Positions 44,791 through 56,821 of a DNA stretch of 64,000 bases are shown here, one piece after another. Source of the DNA: Ptychodera flava. Lineage: Eukaryota; Hemichordata; Enteropneusta; Ptychoderidae. The DNA lies in contig NW_027248395.1 in NCBI RefSeq assembly GCF_041260155.1, forward strand, positions 525,953 through 589,952. The letters are read 5' to 3'. The notes below the pieces were generated by a model. The model was not told the DNA's origin, did not search any database, and worked only from the letters and a program-made list of their open reading frames with translations. A program made the position numbers and the translations under genes. Numbering within the stretch: position 1 is the first letter of the stretch; every line of letters begins with the position of its first letter.

Positions 44791-45009
44791 CTGTGTATCG
44801 CCGATGACGTCACGCCCGTTCCTCCCATGAGCCCTTTCGCGCCCATGGGATTCGGAGCTCATTTTCATAAATGTCGTCTACTTCAAATTCTCTTTTCGTC
44901 GCGCCGTAGTCGTTTGCGCGTGCGAGCACGTTGAAAATTCCGGCTACATTTTATTCAGGGGTGATTTTGGAAGGGATAAAGGTGACATGCGCTGGACTTA
45001 GGTTTCCCT
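44791..45009 (-). repeat. Kolobok right TIR
   Basis: Inverse of 38844-39063, ending GGTTTCCCT before TTAA. Confidence 0.93.
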
Positions 45010-45480
45010 TTAACAATAGCTGATACATGTAACCTCTCCGAACGGTGCGGGGTAAATGTGAGACCGTATTTAGTATCGATTCGGCCCCTTTACCATCATC
45101 TGCTTGACATCTATGCCACGAACGAGAAACAACTTACAACTGCGTAGACATGAGTTTTTCGTAACAACGTACTCATCAACTAATCACTCTGTTTTATTGT
45201 GTAGCGTTCATCTAACGCATGACGCAACCTCAGAACATCATGAAAAAAGGAAAAGACGAAAAATGCAAGATCTGGGTTTTCGTAATAAATTTTATTTCCT
45301 ATGCGAGCTGTCGTTTCTTGGTGTTTTTTAATCCTATGCCTATGTAAAAAGGACGCAAGGGTTAAACAGTAATACAGTAATCGGGCAATAATATATATGC
45401 ATACAGTGTAATAAAACAGATTGTTGCCAAACTGAAAGCTCGCAGACACATGAATGAACAGTGTTTCTGTTCATTTTGTC
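45010..45480 (+). repeat. Host tandem duplication, copy 2, right part
   Basis: Aligns with 38074-38520 of copy 1 (TTAACAATA..., AGACCGTATTTAGTATCGAT, CAACTTACAACTGCGTAGAC, AAGATCTGGGTTTTCGTAAT). Confidence 0.88.
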
Positions 45481-46079
45481 AACAATACCACAACTGTACA
45501 TGCTACTTCCGGTATTAGCAATTACTTGGTGGCATCGGGCCAGACCATTCGATAATGATTTTCTCATGGACATGCACAGTGAACAACGCATGGTCAACTC
45601 GATATCGATAATGCAATGAGTTTAGCTGGGCAGTTTTGGAGCAACAACATATAATCAATCGCTCTTTTCTCCAAATGTTTGCACTATAAAACATTGACTG
45701 GGCAAAAAGTTGCTACATTTTATGATAGTAGACGAAAGGAATTGGAGCGTCAAGAACGTGACAAAAACGCGAGGTAATAGGAGTATTGTATGTACATTAC
45801 GAAGGGCATTTTTGACATTCTTTCCATTGTGAGATGAGCTGCAAGGGTCGTGTTTTCGACGCGACTTGGACGCGTCTCGGATGCGTCTTGAACGCGTCTA
45901 AATGCCATCAAAAACCAGCCGAGTCTGAATGCAAGTTTTGCTGTATACTGTACATTTCCGTACACTTACAAACAGTACAAAGGAAAACATAGGGCCCGGG
46001 GGCACCGACGTCCTTTGTATCTCCTTGCTGTTTATTATTTGCCATAAATGTGAAATTTGGCAAAAAGTCAAATTGTTTG
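45481..46079. other. Host non-coding DNA between Kolobok and Polinton B
   Basis: No gene. Four near-copies of GACGCGTCT lie around 45855-45900. Confidence 0.4.
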
Positions 46080-46085
46080 GACATA

Positions 46086-46704
46086 AGTAGTAAGGAATAT
46101 TTCCTTTCCATGATAAATAGAATTTTACACCCATTTTATTCATTTATCTAAATGGGCGAAAGGAAAATTTAACCATCCATGTAACTAAAGTGCGACCCTG
46201 ACCTATATACGAACTCACTCACGCGCAGCAGCTTGCGCAGCAGTTCATTGTCCTGTACTCAGCAGGGAAATTCCCTGCTGAGTCATTCACATTCCAAATG
46301 GAACTTGCGCAATACAGTAGCTATGACTCACCCCACTGAGCAAAACAGAACGACATTCTATTCTCTCTCTCATTTGCTTAGATAGATTCTGACTGAGCCG
46401 TACAGGAGCTCTTACAAAGGCAACCCGTATCAGAACAGTTTCGAAGGTGCGGGTCTCGTTTCTGGATGTGAACTTTATCTGCTGACTGGTCCCTTTTCAC
46501 TATGTTTGGAGTCGTCGGAACACTGTTGCGCAATACCCCTATATCGGTACGTTTTCAGGCAGGAACTTTCCAGCAGGGAATTTCGCAATACCCCTACGGA
46601 ACGTTTCGCAATACCGACTTCAGTTGCTTAGTAACTTGTGATGTCATGTTCAATGTCTGTTATTCTACAGTTTTCAGAAAATTTTCTGTGGAATTTTTTC
46701 TGAA
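46086..46704 (+). repeat. Polinton B left TIR
   Basis: Matches the reverse complement of 62675-63290. It contains a perfect CTCAGCAGGGAAATTCCCTG-type palindrome near 46258-46283 and repeated GCAATACCCC blocks. Confidence 0.97.
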
Positions 46705-46734
46705 TCTAACTTTCATATCCATTCAATCCATAAT

Positions 46735-47143
46735 ATCGTAGATATCGCTCCAGCGGCGGACTAAATCCTTCTTGTTTTGTATTTCTAGCGCCTGATGAAA
46801 ATATCCTGAATAAGTTCTGACCCGTTTTCTGTTGTACCTTTTCTTGTATTTGTGTAAGCAGCTGTTTATATTGAACGTAATAATGCTTATATTTCTCTCG
46901 CTTTTTGATACTCCAGTTTTCCTTGTATTACATCAATAACAACACCAGGTATAGGAGTTAAGGCTAAAGAACTGGTACTGTAGGAATGGCTGCTATTACA
47001 GCAGAGCTTACAAGAATTCCTTTAGTAATATTAAGAGCCATATCAATTCGTCCCATCAATTTGTAACTTCGCCGATATGCGGCACTAGTTCTTTCGATAT
47101 AGTCAGCCAATTGTTCAACGCTTTCAACAACTGAGATGTGCAT
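46735..47143 (-). pseudogene. Small hydrophobic protein, Polinton B left end
   Basis: Begins MHISVVESVEQLADYIERTS and has a hydrophobic stretch ILVSSAVIAAIP, which suggests one membrane segment. The following coding-like text is basic and helical. No family function is known to me. It is divergent from the plus-strand gene at 47165, with 21 bases between start codons, so a shared bidirectional promoter is likely. It is broken. Confidence 0.45.
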
Positions 47144-47164
47144 TTTTTACTGTATATGTAAGGG

Positions 47165-48469
47165 ATGATAAAAAATAATTGTAGTAATATAGAAAGACAA
47201 ATGGCAGAAGGAGGAGAAGATATACCACTGCTGGATTTCGATGATGCTCATTTAAATGATGACGATGTTACTGCTGAAACATCTTTTACCGATGATACTT
47301 TTACAAACCCCGATCCTTCAATGGATAGTCCACAGGTGGATATTTTAATTAAACAGAGAAGAGAACTTACAAAATATAAGGCTGAAGAACTCTTAGACAA
47401 ATATAGGATTACTAATCCGGATGCACGAACCGAATTGATTTTAAATGCTGAGATTATAATGGTGACTGTATTATAAAGAAATCAGAGTTACAACAGATAA
47501 AGGAAGTAGATTTTTAGAGAGATCCACATTAAAAAAGAGGAAAGGAGGATATGAATTTGTAAATAAAGTATACAGTTTGAGTGGAGTCGAATATCACTCT
47601 AGCGCAGAGCCCGAATTTGTTAGTTCAACATTGTATTCTGAAGATGTGAAAAACGATAAAATACCAGCTGAGAAGATGACACCAGAAGACATGGGCATAT
47701 ACAAAGATGAACTGACATTCTTACGGCAAGATGCTTCTGGTAATGCAGACAAAATACAAGCTTTTGAAAATAAAATCGAACAATGGAACAATCTAAACCC
47801 CGAATATAGAGCTTTTGTTGATGAATTAAAGATGGCAAATATGCGTCTTGATGAGCTTTACAGTGAAAGAGATAAAATAAGGCTAGAGAAAAGAGAAGTT
47901 GAAAAACAGTTAAAGGAAATTCCTGAAGATCACACCCAAGGAAAAGAAAAAGCCAAGAAACTATTAGCTGAACTCATAACAAGAGAAGCTAAAATTAAAG
48001 ATCGAATTGAAGTACAACATGATATGATCAGTGGGACACGTGAAAGACTGGCGTCGACTAGGTCTCTTCGTGATGTAATTTCTGATCCAGAATTATCACT
48101 GAACTGAAGCTGACAGAATTATTTAAACGAAATGGTATTACAATCGCTGCAATACTGACTGCCATTGGAATGGCAATATCAACAATTGCCCTGGCTGTGA
48201 CTAAAGGAGGGGGAGCAGGAACTGGAGCAAACACAGGGGGTTCAGGCCCGCCCAAAGTATATACAAAAGCGAAAGAAATTGTAAAGCAATTTGGCGAATG
48301 GTTAAAAACCTTGGCCGCAAAAAGTGCTGCTGCAATACCAGGTTTAATCGGCTCCCTTGTCAGTTTTCTATTAAAAACAGCAGGATCGGTGGTCGGATTT
48401 GTTGGAGAACAGCTATGGATATTTTTAACTGGTTTAACATTAGTCATTATAAATAAAATTATGTATTAA
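47165..48469 (+). pseudogene. Acidic/coiled-coil/membrane protein of cnidarian-type Polintons
   Basis: The first part is acidic (MAEGGEDIPLLDFDDAHL). The middle (47577-48107) is a long charged coiled coil with LEKREVEKQLKEIPEDHTQG. The end has ITIAAILTAIGMAISTIALA, a Gly/Thr linker and a second hydrophobic pair (KSAAAIPGLIGSLVSFLLK, then LWIFLTGLTLVI). I recognise this layout from Polinton-like clusters of corals and Hydra, where it is an uncharacterised, probably virion-associated membrane protein. It is broken, with about two breaks. Confidence 0.6.
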
Positions 48470-48492
48470 TATATGGCCCCTACGGAATCGGC

Positions 48493-48837
48493 ATGTTTGG
48501 TGAAAAGAATATTGCAAAGTTTCTTTCTAAAAATAAAGACCTGTTTGGTTTCTCTGTCGAATTGGAATGGTGCAAACTTCGGCGGGTAAATCGACATATC
48601 CTTCGAGCAAATCCAGGTGTCCGACTCAAGGATGATAATCTATATCATAACATATTAGCTTTCGTGAAGGAATGTCAAAAGACTAACTTCTTTAAGCGAC
48701 TAGAATTCATAAACGTCTTTCAGGAGATTGACAATGATGAAATGGAAGTCCAACATCTCCAAGAATATTGGGTCCTTCGATTGATTCGCGACACAGGCAT
48801 CGATTTATCTTTCAGGCAGACGGAAATATTTACGTAA
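48493..48837 (+). CDS. Hypothetical 114-residue protein
   Basis: Uninterrupted frame MFGEKNIAKFLSKNKDLFGF..., helical and charged, with no motif I recognise. It follows the membrane protein and precedes the capsid gene on the same strand, so it may be a small virion or scaffold protein. The first ATG follows a CCCTACGGAA motif copy (48478-48487). Confidence 0.5.
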   Translation: MFGEKNIAKFLSKNKDLFGFSVELEWCKLRRVNRHILRANPGVRLKDDNLYHNILAFVKECQKTNFFKRLEFINVFQEIDNDEMEVQHLQEYWVLRLIRDTGIDLSFRQTEIFT

Positions 48838-48886
48838 AGATGTGATTTATTTTCTTTTTTCTTCTACTATATACATTACACGAAAA

Positions 48887-50158
48887 ATGGGGTACGATAG
48901 AACATTATTACCGACTTTCAGCAACCGAATACCGAAGGGAACGAAGTCAGAAAGAACTCATCATGTGATTGCTCATAATCCAAGTGAGGCAGATCCAGGC
49001 CAGACACTTATCATACGATGTCCAAAGTTAGAAAGCGGAGTAGTACTAGTTCCAGATACTTTCGACCTGGTTTTTGATCTCGAAGTAATGGGACATGAAG
49101 ATAACCGAGTAGTACAAAATGTTGCAAAAAATTTGGTGGAGCGTATGGTTCTAAAATTCGAGGGGCAGGAACTTCTCAATTTGAATAAATATAACCTTAT
49201 TGAATGTTATCGTGATCTCTTCAAACATAAAAAGGAGAGAACGAACATGACACTGTACGGAATTCAGAACGAAAATCTAAGAAAATTAAGAAGCGGCGCG
49301 GCCGATGCAAATGCCGACAGGCTTTCAAAATGGGACGATATTTTACTTTTCGACACATATAAAACAAAATATGCTATTCGTCTCACTCACCCCCTCATAA
49401 CAGGTCATGGAGTTGCATATCCAAAAGCGTTAGGGAGTCATATCGAATGGGAAATTACGCTTGCACCCGCCTCCCAATTACTTGTCAGTAATCAGGTTGT
49501 TACAGCCAATTATAAATTAAAAAACATTCAAATGGAATACGAAACAATTTCTGATTCCGTACTCGCGAGAGATACTGCTGGTTATTACATCAATGGGAAA
49601 GTTTTTCTCTACGAGCATATACATTATTCTAGAACAATACCATTCAAAGAATCGGACACGGTTATCAATGAAATGTGAATGTACCACGACGTAGCATTAG
49701 AGGTATCTATTACTCTTCACTAAAAATCAGAATCAGACAGAACTGAACAGTGAACTTTTCTTTAACCCCTCCATTGAATCTGTGTCTGTAATGATTGAAG
49801 GCATTGCAAATAAAGTGTACGCTCAGAAGATGATACCAAGACAATTTTGGCGAGAGGTGCGACGGTATTTTGCTGAAGATAAAGATTGGTGTGAAATTGA
49901 TATAGATGAAGTTGATTATTTGAAGAATAAATTCTGTCTGTTTATCGATCTGCGTAGTTTTAAAGATATTGAGTTTCATGGAAATGGTTTAAAAGTAATG
50001 AACACAAAGGACGGAATTCAACTTGAAATTCTGAAGAAAGACACCTCAGTTAAGGGTGCCGACGACGCTCGCGATGACAATATATTTGCCCACGTTTATG
50101 TTATTAGCGATGCCCAGGTCACTGTTGAAAATAGTAGATTAAAGTCTTTACAATTTTA
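48887..50158 (+). pseudogene. Major capsid protein, Polinton B
   Basis: The N-terminal part has PDTFDLVFDLEVMGHEDN, MVLKFEGQELLNLNKYNLIE and CYRDLFKHKKER, typical of the first jelly roll of capsids in this lineage. Then come TYKTKYAIRLTHPL and GSHIEWEITLAPAS. The C-terminal part keeps ENKFCLFIDLRSF-like text, FHGNGLKVMN and HVYVISDAQV of the second jelly roll. Length is near 420 residues. It is convergent with the polymerase gene. It is broken, with about one or two breaks. Confidence 0.72.
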
Positions 50159-53100
50159 AACCCGTCCGTCCTATCGGCCATGTTTCTGCCAACCATTCGC
50201 CCGTGTCTGGATTGTATAACTGCACACGTTTGATATCATTTGGCGCCATCATAATTTTACTACGCTTTTCACTATGGATTTCTCCAGCCTTTTTCCGTAC
50301 AAACTGTACAAACTGTGCCGGCTCGGGCTCCTTCCCAGTTTCAAACAGATCTTTATAATCTTCAAAGTTCAAATGTTTTCTAACACAAACATCTTTCACC
50401 CCTTTATTTTTTTTCGTCTCCGAAGTTGGAGTTCGAAAAGCATACACTTTCGAGCGTATGCCGACAAAATCAAGAATAGGTTCACCATTCAACTCATCTT
50501 TAAATTTACCTATCACTTTTTTATTAATCTTCGGAAAGTTGGGGGCTATGCGGAGCTCATCCCACTAGTATCATATATAGACTTCTCACCATTCTTTTCA
50601 ACATCTTCTCGGACTATATCATTGAAAGTTACGTCCGGGTCCGGGATCGGTACACTGTAAACAAAACTGTCAGTATCCATGTAGGCTAATCGTATTCCAG
50701 GGAACGTGTCCAGAAAGTAATTGTAATGCGTCTCATACATAAGCAGCTTAGAAAGTTCAAGCACCGCCGCACCAATGAAAACTGGTTTTACATATCTATG
50801 CTCATCCGTTTTCAGTTCCAGTAGGGCACTGTCGCAGGAATCACCATCCTCTTCGGAAGTTATGAAAGTTATATGTTTCATCTTTGGATTATACTTCTGA
50901 ATCTTTTTACGTCCACTATCCGTGCCCCTATCGGAACGGTTCAGTCCGAAACAAATTTAAAGTCTCTGTACTTTCGAACATCTTCTATTGTCTTACCGAA
51001 CATTGCATTATTCATCAGCTTATAGAAATTCTTTTCGAAATCTGTCCTCCCCTTTGTCCTCATTTTAGTGTTAAAGTCAATATATTTCGCGAGACATGGA
51101 GCTTCATCGAAAGCAAGCACCCGATAAATCTTTTTCAATCTCATTCCCATCCGAAGATAGAATTCCAGCAACTTGTAGTGTAAGACATAGGACTCTCTAT
51201 CCATCACACTTGTAATCAGTCGACCGCCCTGCCTCGGAAATTCATAGTGATGCGGCGCTAATGGTAAATCCGAATGTTCTTTATGTAATTCGGCCGGATA
51301 TTCTAGATCTACTTCTAGAAAACTTGGCGGAAAGGTGGCGCCAGGTCCCCAATCAAATCCTGCTCCGTCATTCTGAGCAGACCATTCTAACAATTCTTCC
51401 ATCGTCATCCAATGAAGTCCGCCCGTAGGCATTGCCTGACTCATTGCCCAGCCGTAGAGATTGTTTGCATCGAGATATTTTATTTCGGTCACTGGTTTCT
51501 CAGGGTCATAACTGGCGCCGGCGTCAGCGATGGCCGGATGATTGTCTTTAAGTAATGAATATTACACTGGCTGATACCACCTCGTATTCCCCTCTGAACG
51601 AATTTCATCTGCTCAGCATCTTGAATGAGCCCAATTTATTACCTGTGTAAAGTAACATAGCATCCCATGTCAAGCCAGGTGCCGACATATAGTGGGCTGG
51701 ATCTAACTTGTATGCCTTAAACATGTGTCGCGGAAATTTTCGAATATATTTGCAAGAAGGAGAACGTCGGTCTCACAATAGAATTCCATATAATCTTTAA
51801 TCGTCTTACATCCCACTTTATCCCACACCTTCAATGCATGCTCATAATCAGACTCTGAAATCCCCTCTTCCGTCAATTCGCTATAAAATTCCCCCCTCTC
51901 CGGGAGCTCACCCTCTTCTAATCGCTCGAGGGAAGTCTAAATATTCGTAGGGGAAAAACCTTTCGCCCTTTGAATGTCCGGGTACAAAAGTGGTACTGCC
52001 GTCCACCCATCCTCCGGCACAGTCGTTGCCAACTTCGCTAGCGACCCCATCATCAACTGAGCACTATCCATAAACTTTATAGAAAAGAAACGTTTCTTTA
52101 TCTCCCTCCCCCCTCCAGCGACAACAATTGAGGCGTGAAAATAAATGTTTTCGAGAGACCCATAATTCCACCATTGCTCGTCTTAGCTATTAAATTTGGC
52201 TCTTGTCCGGGACCATCATCTATTTCATGTAACTTCTTTCAAAATAAAAGAACCATCGTATCCCTTGAGGTTGTGAAAGTAGATAGGAATGGTTCTCGAC
52301 GGTCGACATCCCTCGCAATAAAAAGTCGTTCCGTCCCTCGCTACTCGGTATCCGGCGGGCTCTCCACATGCAATACAGTCTGGATCACATCCGTCACGCT
52401 GGTAATTAGAAGGATCTTTCATAGCCACAATTTTCCAATAATACGATTTCGAATAATACTCGGCCCTTTTCTTCATATCTTTTAGAAATTCTGTAACACA
52501 GGAGAGCCCGTGAATGTTCTTTTACCATAAACAGTGGGCCGGCCCGTTCCGAAGGCGCCCCACCCCCGTTCCACCATAACATACGAAAGACAAATTGGAA
52601 TGTGCCGGCCAGTGCCCCGCTCAATAATTGCTTCAGTATCTGCATAGATAACGTAGGGACAGGGCACCTTCTTCTTATGCCCTCGAATTGACATACTTCC
52701 TTAGGAAAAACTGGCTGGGCGTCGTCTGTTCCACAGTACACCTGATGTATTTTCTAATTCTTCTGTTGACTTAAAACCTCTTTTACAAACCGGGCAAATA
52801 CACTTACTTCTGTGCTTATTCTTACGATTAGTATTAGAATTAATAAGGCGATTTAACGCAAGTAATTGGAACGAAGTGGCCGCCGCCGTCTTCGTCAACT
52901 ATCAGTAAGATATTTGCTACTTGATCCGTTCCGACAGGGGCTACACCACTATATAACTGTATTATACAGATGGATCGGGATCATTTTCGTAGATCTGAAA
53001 TACTTGAAGTTTGACCCCTGGATTTTGCTGCTCGAAGCGCTTGAATATAGTCTTATCAGCGGGCGTGGGAAATGGTATTCCACCCCAACAGTAGTCGGCC

Positions 53101-53651
53101 ATAAATTTGTCGTACGTCTTCCAGTTTTTCTAGTCTGACCACATTTCTTTTCACGAAACGCGGGATCAGTTAACTTTAGACTTGCTACGACGGCGTACTG
53201 GAAGCAGTTCTCGCTACCGAAAGGAAGAATAAGATCACTCACACAATGCTTATTTTTTAACCATTCAGGTAGTTGAATCGAGCCAGCCCCGAGTAAAACT
53301 TCTACTAGAATTACTTCGAAATTAAGTATCTCCTCGAGAACGAGACCAGAACCCTCAACATTTTCAATTGTTTCAAGCATATGGTCGTAGCGATCTATTA
53401 ATTGTTGTTTCACATCCGATCCTCTTGTGTATGTATCTTTTAATTTAACAGGCAATGTACGATTTTGTGTATTACCAGTTTTCGGATCCGATAATTTGAC
53501 TTCCATTTCAGTATAAACAGAGTACATCTTTCGGCCCCTTTGACCATACCTTCATATCCACCAGCTCCCTGATATCCTTGACTCGCTTGACTTCAGGAAA
53601 TTCTTTTAGTAAAACTGCTCCCTTGAATGCTGCACGTAATCGACGGGCCAT
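50148..53651 (-). pseudogene. Protein-primed DNA polymerase B, Polinton B
   Basis: Pieces in family order on the minus strand: an N-terminal domain (VEGSGLVLEEILNFEV, LPEWLKNKHC), a CPVCKRGF zinc knuckle, exonuclease text with YVIYADTEAI (Exo I, DTE) and IYFHNLKGYDGSFIL (Exo II), motif A IKYLDANNLYGWAM, a FYKLMNNAMFGKTIEDVRK segment (motif B), and motif C LAYMDTDSF. These define a protein-primed family B polymerase that copies the linear element from its ends. The normal size is about 1,000-1,200 residues, which fits the span. It is broken, with about six breaks. Confidence 0.85.
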
Positions 53652-53702
53652 AATAATCTTTATGATATATACTATGATAAAAATTTTCTTAAAAGAAAAT
53701 AT

Positions 53703-54432
53703 TTATTCTAATTCATCAAAATCCACTATAATATTTTTGGCAGCATTTATTTGTTTATATATCTCACCTAATCTTTCTAAGTCGACTAGTTCTTCCGCAT
53801 CTTGAATTTCTGGTTTATTAGGCGCAGCACAAAATAACCTCTCAACAGTGAAAGAAAGAGCACGCTTACTTAAGCGCGGTTTAAATGCTAAGAATTCTAT
53901 CTTACTACCTTTCCTGATATTACGAGGTACAATAGCAGGATTTTCTCGGACTGGCAATGGGCTCACTGTTTTAAAAGCACAGTCAATTTCTTTAACCATA
54001 TCAATACATGTAGCGAAATCAGAAGCCCCTCTTTTAAACTGAAATTAAAATACGCAACTGGCTGCGCCCCGCGCTTCTGATACACTTTAGATGGATTGTA
54101 AAATCCAGTCTTGGAGTGAGCGGTCAGGCTTGCAGCATAACTTTTAGCAGTAGATGCATCGAAACTTTCACCTAGGGTACGGAATATTATTAAATCGGTA
54201 AACTTTTGAAGACTCGGTTGCCAACGGACACACACCCCATCGCATGTAGCAGGATCTCTAGAACCGTACTTAGGTCCGATGGATGGGGAAAACCACTTCT
54301 AGCTCACTGTCTACGTATATGAAAGGATCTACCAATGATTCACCAAATATGAGTTTCCTCGTCACTGATTTGAATATTCTCTTCTCCGGTTTCAAGTATT
54401 TTTATTGCAGTTGAAATAGAAAGGATTGTCAT
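53703..54432 (-). pseudogene. Conserved hypothetical protein upstream of polymerase
   Basis: Contains FRTLGESFDASTAKSYAASL, HSKTGFYNPSKVYQ, AYFNFSLKEG and, at the C-terminus, acidic/helical text ending IIVDFDELE. It probably starts at MTILSISTAI (54432). I know of no function. The position next to polymerase on the same strand suggests a replication or terminal role, which is inference. It is broken, with about three breaks. Confidence 0.45.
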
Positions 54433-54499
54433 TGTCTTATCGTATATATCTTAATAAAAAAAAATCTTTTTTAAAAATTTCTATGATATAGTACCCAAA

Positions 54500-55667
54500 A
54501 TGTCATACATATTCATAAATGGACCAACTGGAAGTGGTAAGAGCTACGATGCAGTAAATTTGGCTGCGACTCACGTACCAGAATTTGACACTAGTTTTTC
54601 TAGCAACATTGCTGACTTTTATAATGGGCGCTCCACGTTTCGATTGCCGATTTTCAGAACCAGTTTATAGAACATACTCTTAGTTTACAATGTCAGGCTG
54701 GGCTCCCTTCGGAACGCTACATTATTTGTGACTCTTCCATAATTCAACATCTAACTTTTTCTCGAATCCGAGGCGTTTCCACGGAGTGGGAAGAAAAAAG
54801 ATTGTTTCTAGAGCATTTGACCATTTACATAGTTTCATTATCATATTCAAAGATATGCCTTGGGATTATTGCAGGCGGAATGTGTTGACTCGAGCCAGGT
54901 CGTACGAAATAGCCGCCTTAAAAGAATTAGAAGAGATTCACAACAAGTTCAAACAGACTTTCTTAGAAATTTGTAACGACTACAGACTTCCATGTTTGGT
55001 AATTCGGAACGCTCTTACGCCCCTCGTTCTCAAGAATATACTTAATCCAACGATTGATACAGAGACAGTCGGGCCAGTAGATTTTCCACAAGCTTTTGAC
55101 TTTGGAATTGCATGGAGCGGCGGCAGCCAAGGATTTTTAATAGACGGTTTCAAGGAGGAGGAACTTGAAAAAGCGTACTTCCCACCTGGTCAAGAACAAC
55201 TAGAACAACCTCGAGTCTCACTCAAGAACCTACACAAACTTCTTAACGCTTGTGAATCTGTGTGTGCTTATAATGCTCCGTTTGACTTACGGGCACTTGA
55301 TATGATGAAAAGGGTGGACTTTGGAGTTACTTGTCTATGGTTCATGTCAGTTGTGTACATTATACTTCAGCCAGAACTTATCGATAAAGCTGAAAAAGGG
55401 GCGCTCGAAAGAACGGACCGTGGCAACATGAGAAGTCGCTTTGAAGATCTTGCAAACTTAATATGTTCAGGAACTGAGATACCACCTCATCCACATACTG
55501 CCGAAAAAGATGCAGTAAGTAAACATTACATTACGACAGTACATGCATACGTAAATACTTGGCCAGGTGGTTGGAAGCGGGGTGGTAAACTGACACTTTC
55601 GGCTTTCAAGAAATTAAGACTTTTTCCATGGTACTTACTGAATAACTTTCGTAAATACTTACGTTAG
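54500..55667 (+). pseudogene. P-loop kinase-like domain joined to a DEDDh exonuclease
   Basis: Starts MSYIFINGPTGSGKSYDA with a Walker A loop, followed by text with RYIICDSSIIQHL reminiscent of viral deoxynucleoside kinases (weak). The 294-residue frame from 54786 holds a DnaQ-type exonuclease: IDTETV (D91, E93), AYNAPFDLRALD (D167) and HTAEKDA (H237, D242), the complete DEDDh set. Such an enzyme would trim 3' ends or proofread. The nucleotide-metabolism part would feed replication. The kinase-like part is broken (about two breaks); the exonuclease part looks whole. Confidence 0.65.
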
Positions 55668-55740
55668 TACTTGCGTAGTACTTGACAAGTACCAGCACAG
55701 GAACTTACGAAGTACTTACGTAGTACTAATAACATTTTCC
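55668..55740. repeat. TACTTACGTAGTACT microrepeat
   Basis: About six variants of (G/A)TACTTACG(T)AGTACT in the convergent spacer between the exonuclease and integrase genes. Many are self-complementary. It could act in transcript ending; no AATAAA is seen here. Confidence 0.6.
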
Positions 55741-56811
55741 TCCGGCTCCCAACTATTGAAACTTTCTGGATAACCGCGCCATTTTATCAGATAATATTTC
55801 TTTCCTCTAATTTTTTTCGTCTTCAAAATTCGTTCTACTCTGTACACTCGTCGGCACCTTCCGAAGGGCGCTCTGAAGTTCATCAGAATAGAAAGTGCCG
55901 AGTATTTCCTCTCCATTCAGATCTTTTATCTTATAAACTGGTGGCGTTCCCAAGCCAGCTGCGTACACAACTTTTGAAACCACGAAAATCTCCTCTGTCC
56001 AATTTGGTAAATATCCTTTCTTAAAAGTGGTCTTGTATTTTGTAATTCGAACCCGTTCTCCCGGCTTGAATTCAGGGTTAACTCCCCCGGCTGCCAACTC
56101 AGGACCGAATAGTGTATAAAATGCCTGCCAATCGTTGTCCTCCGTTACATCGACTGGTTTCATTTTGATACTTCCATGAACGGTGTTGTTGTAATTCTCG
56201 AGAAGTTCTGGTAGAATAGAAAGCCATTCTCGTGTCTGTTTATATGTAAAGTATTTCCACATCATCGTCTTGAGAGTCCGATTAAAACGTTCAACAACGC
56301 TAGCTTTTTTGTCACTGTAGGTGTGAAACCAGTGAATGGAAGACTCCTCCAACCATTTCTGCATTTTCTGATTAGTAAATTCCCGTCCCTCATCTGTCTG
56401 AAGTTTGTCAGGTTTCCTCCCGGATTTCTTAATTATGTCTTGTAGCGCCTTCAGAGTGTCATCGGCCGTTTTTGACTGTATTGGCCTAGCCCAGGCATAT
56501 TTACTGAGTACATCGATTACTGTTAGCATGTATCGAATGTTACGGTTCTCTTTTAGGAATGCTGCAGGGAATTCCACGAGATCCGCTTGCCACTGTGAGT
56601 CTATCGATGATACGAAAACGCGCCTCCCACCACGAGTACGAGGTACCGATTTATGTAGATTATAAGTTAGCTGAGTTTTTAACCAGTCCTGTACCTCTTT
56701 CTTAGTAATTTTTAACCCGCTGGCCCGTGCTGCGTCATACAATTTTTGTACACCTCCAAAACCAGTTTTCGGGTTGTAATATAATTCTCTAAGAGTGCCT
56801 TCAGCTTCCAT
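55716..56811 (-). pseudogene. Polinton B integrase with chromodomain
   Basis: N-terminal helical region (YYNPKTGFGGVQKLYDAA), then a DDE core: QADLVEF (D77), LQTDEGREF (D140) and KASVVERFN (E174), with 33 residues between the second Asp and Glu. VRITKYKTTFKKGYLPNWTE follows, a PPVYKIKDLNGEEILGTFY linker, and then a chromodomain (VYRVERILKTKKIRGKKYYL, IKWRGYP, FNSWEPEENV). It inserts the element and explains the 6-bp duplication. The gene is nearly whole, with about one break. It lies 10 bases downstream of the ATPase gene on the same strand. Confidence 0.92.
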
Positions 56812-56821
56812 AATTGCTATA

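Larger units (their letters stand above)
38844..45009. mobile_element. Kolobok DNA transposon with two genes
   Basis: Terminal inverted repeats of about 220 bp start AGGGAAACCTA. The flanks are TTAA at 38840-38843 and 45010-45013, the target duplication of the Kolobok superfamily. It is 6166 bp long. It holds a spliced THAP-DDE transposase gene on plus (39155-43080) and a convergent minus-strand gene (43444-44729). TIRs differ at roughly 6-9 of 220 positions, so the copy is not recent. Both genes carry disabling changes. Confidence 0.93.

Noticed and set aside
38844-45009. P-element or Harbinger assignment for the THAP transposon
   Set aside because: The TTAA target duplication, AGGG termini and the GDGR...TDRH...ESFH transposase pattern fit Kolobok better.
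46502-46741. Frame MFGVVGTLLRNTPISVRF..., present in both TIRs of Polinton B (also 62676-62876)
   Set aside because: It is present twice only because the TIRs are copies. It is short, has no domain, and has diverging C-termini. A TIR-encoded peptide cannot be excluded.
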